Source: JBDRMN01 sp043812055 (GTDB taxonomy: Bacteria > Patescibacteriota > Gracilibacteria > JAHISY01). Taken from it: a stretch of DNA of 9,969 nt. Below are positions 1 through 4,380 of the stretch, piece after piece (the first letter of the stretch is position 1; every line of letters begins with the position of its first letter). The notes below the pieces were generated by a model that had not been told where the DNA came from, did no database searches, and saw nothing but the letters and a program-made list of their open reading frames with translations. Position numbers and translations under genes: made by a program. The DNA is taken from NCBI GenBank assembly GCA_043812055.1, contig JBDRMN010000067.1, positions 1 through 9,969 on the forward strand, read 5' to 3'.

Positions 1-21
1 GTTCAGATTACAAATCTGAAC
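1..21. repeat. Perfect 9-bp hairpin at window edge
   Basis: GTTCAGATT (1-9) and AATCTGAAC (13-21) are exact reverse complements separated by ACA. No T-run follows on the plus strand, so it is not a convincing intrinsic terminator in that direction. It lies about 95 bp past the lysS stop, and the minus-strand flank lies outside the window, so a terminator role for lysS cannot be judged. Confidence 0.6.
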
Positions 22-37
22 CTGCGTTTGTCTAACT

Positions 38-49
38 TGTTCATGAACA
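38..49. repeat. 12-bp perfect palindrome
   Basis: TGTTCATGAACA is its own reverse complement. A related GTTCAT occurs again 11 bp downstream at 50-55. It could be a regulator site or a chance AT-rich palindrome; no gene start in view is next to it. Confidence 0.35.
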
Positions 50-84
50 GTTCATTAACTTTCAGCAAAAAAACATTCCCACCA

Positions 85-116
85 CTGTTCCCTGTTCCCT
101 GACACCTGTTCCCTGG
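85..116. repeat. CTGTTCC heptamer tandem repeat
   Basis: CTGTTCC occurs at 85-91, 92-98 and 106-112, all on the same 7-bp register, with a degenerate unit CTGACAC at 99-105. The tract abuts the lysS stop codon (117-119). On the lysS strand the unit reads GGAACAG, the same word that appears near the other end of lysS at 1683-1690. Confidence 0.7.
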
Positions 117-1571
117 TTAATTCTCCGGCTTCATCAACGGAAAAAGCACCACATCTTTAAGATTCTCCGAATTCGTCAACAGTGCAGCCAGGCGATCAAT
201 GCCGATACCCCAACCGGCTGCGGGAGGCATGCCGTGGGCGAGGGCTTTGACGAAATCATCATCGCTCTCCATGGCGTCTTTGTCTCCGCCCGCACGCGCT
301 TTAGCCTGCTCTGCAAAACGAGTTTTCTGATCATCCGCATCCGTGAGTTCACTGAAGCCGTTGATAATTTCCCAACCGCCAATCACGAGCTGGAAACGAT
401 CCACCCGCGCAGCATTCTTGTCATTGCGGCGGGAAAGAGGAGAGAGTTCGACTGGATGATTCACGATGAAAGTTGGGTGCACGATCTTTTCCTGCACCAC
501 TTTTTTGTAAAGCGCATCGATGAGATTGCCTTTTCCGAGTTTGGCGAGATTGGGCGTATCAATTTTTAACTCCTCAATCTTTTTGCGAATCTCGGCCTCA
601 TTCGCTTGTTCTACGTCGACTTTAGCTTCGCTTTTAATCGCCTCTACGAGATCGATTTTCTTGAAGGGAGCTTTGAATGAAATCTTTTTTCCAACGAATT
701 CGATCTCATTTTTACCAAGCAGCTTGGCAATCTCTGTAAACATTTTCTCAGCCAATTGCATCAGATACTCGTAGTTCTCGTACGCGGCGTAAAGCTCGAG
801 CATCGTGAAATCCTGCAGATGCGTCGGATCGATTCCTTCGTTCCGGAAACAGCGGGCGAATTCATACACTTTTTCAAAACCACCGATTAAACACCTCTTC
901 AAATAAGTCTCCGGAGCAATGCGTAACACGCAGTCGAGATCGAGCGCTTCGTGATGCGTGCGGAACGGAGTGGCGATTGCCCCACTTGCTTTCGTCTGCA
1001 GTACCGGAGTTTCGACTTCGAGAAAACCTGCTTTTTCGAAAAACTCGCGCAGAGTTTTTACCAACTGACTGCGGAAGAGAAAACGCTCGCGCGTTTTACG
1101 ATTGGTAGCGAGATCCAGATGGCGCTCACGATACTTCTTCTCGATATCCGTGAGGCCGTGGAATTTTTCCGGTAAAGGGGAGAGTGCTTTTGTCAGCAGA
1201 GTGAGCTTACTGACGAGCAGTGAAGGTTCGCCGTGCTTGGTTGTGAAAGTTTTACCTTCCGCCCCGACGAAGTCCCCCAGATCGAGATTTTTTATCCAAA
1301 GCTTGAATTTATCTTTCAGCTCATCTTGTTGGAGAACGATTTGGTATTCACCACCTTCATCCGCAATTTTCGCAAAAGCCAGTTTGCCCATCACGCGCAG
1401 CATCAGGATGCGTCCCACTACAGCAACTTTCGCTTGGCCGTCTTTGAGATCGTGCGCTTCGGTGAGGGTGTGCGTGCGCCGGAACGAATCCGCGTAGGGC
1501 TGGATTCCAGCTTCACGCAGACGTTTGACGCGCTCCCGACGGGTATGTTCTTCAGCAGTATTATCACTCAT
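117..1571 (-). CDS. lysS: Lysyl-tRNA synthetase, class II (LysRS)
   Basis: Cytoplasmic enzyme that activates lysine with ATP and attaches it to tRNA-Lys. The 484-residue product has the usual family length and domain order. An N-terminal OB-fold anticodon-binding domain spans about residues 48-128. The class II catalytic core follows, with motif 1 near 174-193 (FEKAGFLEVETPVLQ), motif 2 near 236-264 (FARCFRNEGIDP then FTMLELYAAYENY) and motif 3 near 448-468 (GMPPAAGWGIGIDRLAALLTN) with its conserved Arg460. The LysRS signatures SPLSRRND (377-384) and NGFSELTDADDQ (404-415) are present. Within motif 2 the usual HNPEFT reads HLQDFT. ATG 1569-1571 is chosen as the start; upstream on the coding strand is a weak GGAAG two bases from the ATG and a TAAACT (plus 1581-1586) that could be a -10, but no good -35. 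The gene stands alone, opposite in strand to the tRNA and efflux genes. Identification is secure. Confidence 0.97.
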   Translation of the reverse strand: MSDNTAEEHTRRERVKRLREAGIQPYADSFRRTHTLTEAHDLKDGQAKVAVVGRILMLRVMGKLAFAKIADEGGEYQIVLQQDELKDKFKLWIKNLDLGDFVGAEGKTFTTKHGEPSLLVSKLTLLTKALSPLPEKFHGLTDIEKKYRERHLDLATNRKTRERFLFRSQLVKTLREFFEKAGFLEVETPVLQTKASGAIATPFRTHHEALDLDCVLRIAPETYLKRCLIGGFEKVYEFARCFRNEGIDPTHLQDFTMLELYAAYENYEYLMQLAEKMFTEIAKLLGKNEIEFVGKKISFKAPFKKIDLVEAIKSEAKVDVEQANEAEIRKKIEELKIDTPNLAKLGKGNLIDALYKKVVQEKIVHPTFIVNHPVELSPLSRRNDKNAARVDRFQLVIGGWEIINGFSELTDADDQKTRFAEQAKARAGGDKDAMESDDDFVKALAHGMPPAAGWGIGIDRLAALLTNSENLKDVVLFPLMKPEN

Positions 1572-1647
1572 ACTTCCGTGAGTTTAGCGTAAGCTTGGCG
1601 GCGGAGGAAGTTTTCCTCTAAAATCCAGCCGCTTTTTTAGGTTCTAG

Positions 1648-1670
1648 CCCCGAAGGGGCCCCCTTCGGGG
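1648..1670. repeat. GC-rich 11-bp inverted repeat
   Basis: CCCCGAAGGGG (1648-1658) and CCCCTTCGGGG (1660-1670) are exact reverse complements one base apart. Each arm is itself a small hairpin: GCCCC-GAA-GGGGC at 1647-1659 and CCCCC-TTC-GGGGG at 1659-1671. The sequence can therefore form one long or two short hairpins. It lies between lysS and the tRNA gene, upstream of both. A related GCCCC-AAA-GGGGC hairpin sits inside the element at 7633-7645, which suggests a dispersed repeat. Confidence 0.65.
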
Positions 1671-1682
1671 GTTCCAGGTGTA

Positions 1683-1703
1683 GGGAACAGAGATCAGAGA
1701 ATA
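1683..1703. repeat. Degenerate GGGAACA heptamers
   Basis: Three 7-bp units run in register: GGGAACA, GAGATCA and GAGAATA. They lie 13 bp before the tRNA. The first resembles the complement of the CTGTTCC repeat at the other end of lysS. The repeat is short and degenerate, so alone it would be unremarkable. Confidence 0.4.
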
Positions 1704-1716
1704 GTTATTGTATCAC

Positions 1717-1793
1717 GCGCCTGTAGCTCAGTTGGATAGAGCGTCAGCTTGCGGAGCTGGAAGTCACAGGTTCGAATCCTGTCAGGCGCGCCA
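1717..1793 (+). tRNA. tRNA-Arg, anticodon GCG, CCA encoded
   Basis: A complete cloverleaf. The acceptor stem GCGCCTG (1717-1723) pairs with CAGGCGC (1783-1789), followed by discriminator G1790 and encoded CCA (1791-1793). The D stem is GCTC/GAGC (1726-1729, 1739-1742). The anticodon stem TCAGC/GCTGG (1744-1748, 1756-1760) encloses the loop TTGCGGA, so positions 34-36 are GCG at 1751-1753 and read CGC and CGT. The T stem is ACAGG/CCTGT with loop TTCGAAT. A20 (A1736) and C35, the main arginine identity elements known from E. coli, are both present. Most bacteria read these codons with an ACG anticodon deaminated to ICG, so a genomic GCG is unusual. Confidence 0.95.
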
Positions 1794-1823
1794 AACTCCA
1801 AACTAATTTTTTTGGGGCAGGAT

Positions 1824-1863
1824 GCGAAGCCAAGGGCGGATTCAAATCCTGCCGGGCGCGCCA
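1824..1863 (+). pseudogene. Decayed tRNA 3' half (or att-like duplicate)
   Basis: This stretch ends in ATCCTGCCGGGCGCGCCA, close to the end of the intact tRNA 70 bp upstream (ATCCTGTCAGGCGCGCCA). A near-canonical T arm is visible: loop TTCAAAT at 1841-1847, with four of five stem pairs between 1836-1840 and 1848-1852. The acceptor 3' half, G73 and CCA follow. No matching 5' acceptor half, D arm or clear anticodon arm lies upstream, so it cannot fold as a tRNA. An 8-bp inverted repeat, GGCAGGAT (1816-1823) with ATCCTGCC (1846-1853), overlaps it. It is either a degraded tandem tRNA copy or the displaced 3' end left by an integrated element that was later lost. Confidence 0.7.
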
Positions 1864-1900
1864 GCTTTTTGATAGTTTACAAAATATATTCAAAGGAGGA

Positions 1901-1928
1901 TTGACTTCAAAAAGTTTATCTATAAACT
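1901..1928 (+). promoter_or_regulatory. marR promoter with MarR-type operator
   Basis: TTGACT at 1901-1906 is a good -35. Downstream are TATAAA (1921-1926, spacing 14) and TAAACT (1923-1928, spacing 16), so the exact -10 is uncertain. Overlapping it is a perfect inverted repeat with 7-bp arms, AGTTTAT (1913-1919) and ATAAACT (1922-1928), separated by CT. That size and position fit autorepression by a MarR dimer. Further AGTTTAC and GTTTACC half-site-like words lie at 1874-1880 and 1929-1935. The operator role is inferred. Confidence 0.5.
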
Positions 1929-1959
1929 GTTTACCTATTAACCAATTAATTTGATAAAA

Positions 1960-2427
1960 ATGAAAAACACTCCTCTCACTATCGCGGAATCAGTCGTGCT
2001 CACGGGCGTCCGCCTCAAGACGATTGCCAATCGCTTCGTCTTTAGCCCGATGGGGCTTACCGGAGCGAAATTTCGGGTTCTGCGCATGGTTCAAAAAGGC
2101 AAGCAAAAGCCGAGTGAAATCATGAAATTTGCGGGTGGGACGAAGTCAAATATGAGTCAGCGGCTTAATACTCTCGAGAAAGAAGGGCTGATCAAGCGTT
2201 CGCATTCTAATGCTGGCGATCGTCGTAATATTTTTGTCGTAGTGACGCCACAAGGGGAGGAGCTGCTCAAAAAGGTTTTAGTGCATTTCCAACACTCTTC
2301 CGCAGAACTCAAAAACCATTTCACAGAACAAGAAGTTAAATCCCACTTTGCCTTCATTGATAAATTGAATCGACTTATTGATGAGCATGAAAAAGAAATC
2401 CCGAAGATGTTTGATTCGGATCAATAA
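1960..2427 (+). CDS. MarR-family transcriptional regulator
   Basis: A 155-residue dimeric winged-helix DNA-binding protein, the usual MarR size. The helix-turn-helix is visible at about residues 50-80 (PSEIMKFAGGTKSNMSQRL, then NTLEKEGLIKR). It is followed by the wing signature with DRR and VVVTPQGEELL. Flanking N- and C-terminal helices would form the dimer interface. MarR proteins usually repress a nearby operon until a small ligand or oxidant releases them. ATG 1960 is preferred over the in-frame TTG at 1951; neither has a Shine-Dalgarno sequence. The gene lies 37 bp before the adaptor gene on the same strand, and an inverted repeat in its own promoter shares half-sites with the adaptor promoter. 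It is therefore probably the local repressor of the efflux pump. The family call is firm; ligand and targets are inferred. Confidence 0.9.
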   Translation: MKNTPLTIAESVVLTGVRLKTIANRFVFSPMGLTGAKFRVLRMVQKGKQKPSEIMKFAGGTKSNMSQRLNTLEKEGLIKRSHSNAGDRRNIFVVVTPQGEELLKKVLVHFQHSSAELKNHFTEQEVKSHFAFIDKLNRLIDEHEKEIPKMFDSDQ

Positions 2428-2429
2428 CA

Positions 2430-2458
2430 TTGACTTTTTATCAAAAATAAACTATAAT
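2430..2458 (+). promoter_or_regulatory. Strong sigma70-type promoter of the pump genes
   Basis: TTGACT (2430-2435) and TATAAT (2453-2458) are separated by exactly 17 bp: an 11-of-12 match to the consensus at ideal spacing. Transcription should begin near 2465, which is the GTG start of the adaptor gene, so the mRNA would be leaderless. The spacer holds TTTAT (2437-2441) and ATAAA (2447-2451) as an inverted repeat. The words TTTATC and ATAAACT also occur in the marR operator, a possible second MarR site. Confidence 0.75.
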
Positions 2459-2464
2459 CGCCTA

Positions 2465-4222
2465 GTGACCCTTACTAATCTAGCCCGTAAATATCGTCGC
2501 CTGCTCTCGGCTTCTGCGCTGGCAATTGTCGTCGTCGCGGTGATCGGCTGTACAGCTGCCAATCGTGAAGATGAAGCGGAAGGCGCAGAGAAAGTTTATA
2601 TTCCCAAAGTGCGGACTGAGCTGGTTCAGCCGGGACTTTCACGAGAGCTTGGCAGCACCGGAGAAGTCCAGGCGGCTAAATCAGCGACCCTGACTGCGGA
2701 AGCCCGCTCAGACGTGCAAAGTGTCCTCGTCAAAGTAGGGGACGAAGTGCGAGCTGGACAGGTCTTGGTGAAACTTGATTCCGACAGTATCGCTTCCACG
2801 CGTTCGACTGCAGGGGCAGCCTTCACCAATGCCCAGAATAGTTTGGCCCAAACTAAGCTCAGCAGTGAACAAAGTGTTGAATCAGCTGAAGTGGCCCTGC
2901 GAACCGCGGAAATCAATTTGCAAAACACTCTCAAGCAAAACATTGCTCTGCGTAAGCAGGCGGAAGAGACTTTGAATGCGGCGAAACTTAGCAGCGGACT
3001 TTCTGTTTCCTCGGCGCAAACCACTCTCGACAATGCGATCGATGATATTTATCCAACTGCTCAGGCTGCGGTATCTGAGTGTGACGAAATTCTGGGTGTT
3101 TCGCCAGCTTATGACCTTTCCAATGAATCTTTCGAGAACCAGCTGGGGGTGCTAAGGTCGGTAACGAAATCAGCAGCGAAAACAGCAATTCAAAACGCGC
3201 TGAATGCCCTGAATAGTGCACCAGCTGATTATGATTCGGCGCTGGTGCTGCTGGAAGCAGCCGAAGAAGCCACGCTAAGAACTTTGGATGTTTTGAATTA
3301 CTCCAGTACGGGTGCCGCGCTCACGCAGGCTAGCCTAAATAGCTATATCTCGACGATTAACACTCAGCTAGGGTCTGTCCGCACAGATATCTCCACGCTC
3401 GAAAGTGCGCAGGCTGCACTCGAAAGTGCCCAGCAAAGTACTGACGGGGGTGCACAGGCTGTAGTCTCCGCGCAGGCTAACCACGCCGCCACGATCGCGC
3501 AGCTTGATGCGAACGAGGAAACAGCGCGTCGGAGTGTCGAATCCGCGCAGGCGGCTCTCGAGACCGCGCTGAAATCTGCTGAGCTTAGCCGCACGAGTGC
3601 CAAAGCTTCGCTCGATGCGGTCGCCGGGACGCTTAGCCAAGCGCAGATTAGCCAATCGAAGTTGACTATTCGGGCTCCTTTCTCCGGGAAAGTCACAGCA
3701 ATCGAGGTTGAAGCTGGTGATGAGATCGCCGCGGGTGGAGCGCTAGTACGGATAGAAGATGCCTCACAACTAAAGATAGTAACCCATTTTTCGGCGAGTG
3801 AAGTTCGGAAAATAAAAGTGGGAGATGAAGTGGGGATTGCCACTCAAAGCAAGGATGTGATTGCGGCGATCAGTCCGAGTGCCGATCCGGTAACCAAAAA
3901 ATACGAAGTCGAGATTTATCACCAAAATCCTTATCTTCAGCCGGGCGAATTCGTGAAGCTCCGTTTCCAGATCGGTGAGAATGGTACCAAGGGTGATGAT
4001 CGAATTTTCTTGCCGATTACAGCAATCAACGTCTTTCCTCACGAGAGCTTCGTCTGGGTGGTCGAAGACAATAAGGTGAAGAAAGCCGTGATCTTGATCG
4101 GCGATATCGAAGGTGAGTTTGTGGAGATTATCGACGGACTCGAGCCTGATCAGGAAGTTGTAGTCGAAGGTGGCCGGATCCTGGAGGAGAGTGATGAGGG
4201 GATGGAAGTAGAAGTTATCTAG
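2465..4222 (+). CDS. RND efflux adaptor (membrane fusion lipoprotein)
   Basis: Extracytoplasmic adaptor that links an RND pump to its partners; HlyD/AcrA superfamily. Starting at GTG 2465 it is 585 residues. An N-terminal signal (basic ARKYRR, then a hydrophobic run) ends in lipobox VIGC, so Cys29 is predicted to be lipidated. A first lipoyl half (about 69-104), a very long Ala/Ser/Glu/Gln-rich alpha-helical hairpin (about 105-395), the second lipoyl half with hallmark APFSGKV (404-410), then beta-barrel and membrane-proximal regions follow. Typical adaptors have 370-420 residues; the excess is in the hairpin, which includes a less regular segment near 205-225. The frame stays open upstream to 2378 inside marR, but GTG 2465 is chosen because it gives a clean lipoprotein signal and sits at the predicted transcription start. 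The RND gene follows 154 bp downstream. Family and role are clear; the exporter substrate is unknown. Confidence 0.9.
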   Translation: MTLTNLARKYRRLLSASALAIVVVAVIGCTAANREDEAEGAEKVYIPKVRTELVQPGLSRELGSTGEVQAAKSATLTAEARSDVQSVLVKVGDEVRAGQVLVKLDSDSIASTRSTAGAAFTNAQNSLAQTKLSSEQSVESAEVALRTAEINLQNTLKQNIALRKQAEETLNAAKLSSGLSVSSAQTTLDNAIDDIYPTAQAAVSECDEILGVSPAYDLSNESFENQLGVLRSVTKSAAKTAIQNALNALNSAPADYDSALVLLEAAEEATLRTLDVLNYSSTGAALTQASLNSYISTINTQLGSVRTDISTLESAQAALESAQQSTDGGAQAVVSAQANHAATIAQLDANEETARRSVESAQAALETALKSAELSRTSAKASLDAVAGTLSQAQISQSKLTIRAPFSGKVTAIEVEAGDEIAAGGALVRIEDASQLKIVTHFSASEVRKIKVGDEVGIATQSKDVIAAISPSADPVTKKYEVEIYHQNPYLQPGEFVKLRFQIGENGTKGDDRIFLPITAINVFPHESFVWVVEDNKVKKAVILIGDIEGEFVEIIDGLEPDQEVVVEGGRILEESDEGMEVEVI

Positions 4223-4236
4223 GGGATGAGGAATAG

Positions 4237-4316
4237 ATAATTTTCAATTTTTAAGTAAAAAGTTTGAAAAATTAAAACATTGAGACATTAGAAATAGTTT
4301 AGAAATTGAAAATTAT
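4237..4316. repeat. 14-bp perfect inverted repeat between adaptor and RND genes
   Basis: ATAATTTTCAATTT (4237-4250) and AAATTGAAAATTAT (4303-4316) are exact reverse complements around a 52-nt loop. About six more pairs, some G-U, extend the stem inwards. The arms are entirely A/T rich apart from one C/G pair, and no GC-rich stem with a T-run is present, so it is a poor intrinsic terminator. It may set the ratio of adaptor to pump by mRNA processing, or be a remnant of a repeat. The loop contains 7-bp-spaced words such as ACATTGA and GACATTA. Confidence 0.6.
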
Positions 4317-4341
4317 AAATTTTATTACCACTAACTAATTA

Positions 4342-4380
4342 ATGTGCACGCCGCTGACGAACAGGGCATCTCGAGCATGA
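4342..4380 (+). CDS. Putative 12-codon upstream ORF
   Basis: ATG 4342 opens a 12-codon frame, MCTPLTNRASRA, whose TGA (4378-4380) overlaps the preferred ATG (4377-4379) of the RND gene as ATGA. That geometry is typical of translational coupling: a ribosome ending on the short frame could restart on the pump. No Shine-Dalgarno sequence precedes it, and no coding bias can be judged at this length. An in-frame GTG for the RND gene lies two bases inside it (4344), so this stretch could instead be an N-terminal extension of the pump. Confidence 0.3.
   Translation: MCTPLTNRASRA

Noticed and set aside
1600..1638. Terminator-like GCGG...GAGGAA-GTT-TTCCTC...CCGC-TTTTTT on plus strand
   Set aside because: No plus-strand gene ends upstream of it, and the outer stem is only four pairs with bulges; it lies in the lysS upstream region.
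1892..1953. Small ORF after the strong AAAGGAGGA
   Set aside because: The only start nearby (TTG 1901) is one base from the SD and is better read as the -35 TTGACT; the 17-codon product has no supporting feature.
2378..2464. 29-residue N-terminal extension of the adaptor starting inside marR
   Set aside because: It would bury the lipoprotein signal, overlaps marR by 50 bp, and lies upstream of a near-consensus promoter.
3364..3843. 159-residue minus-strand open frame within the adaptor gene
   Set aside because: Shadow frame caused by the Ala/Ser/Glu-rich composition of the coiled-coil region; no recognisable domain.
4344..4376. 11-residue N-terminal extension of the RND pump from GTG 4344
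   Set aside because: RND proteins usually begin just before TM1 with a sequence like MKDSVWGFFVNNWR; the extension shows no family feature. Kept only as an alternative start.
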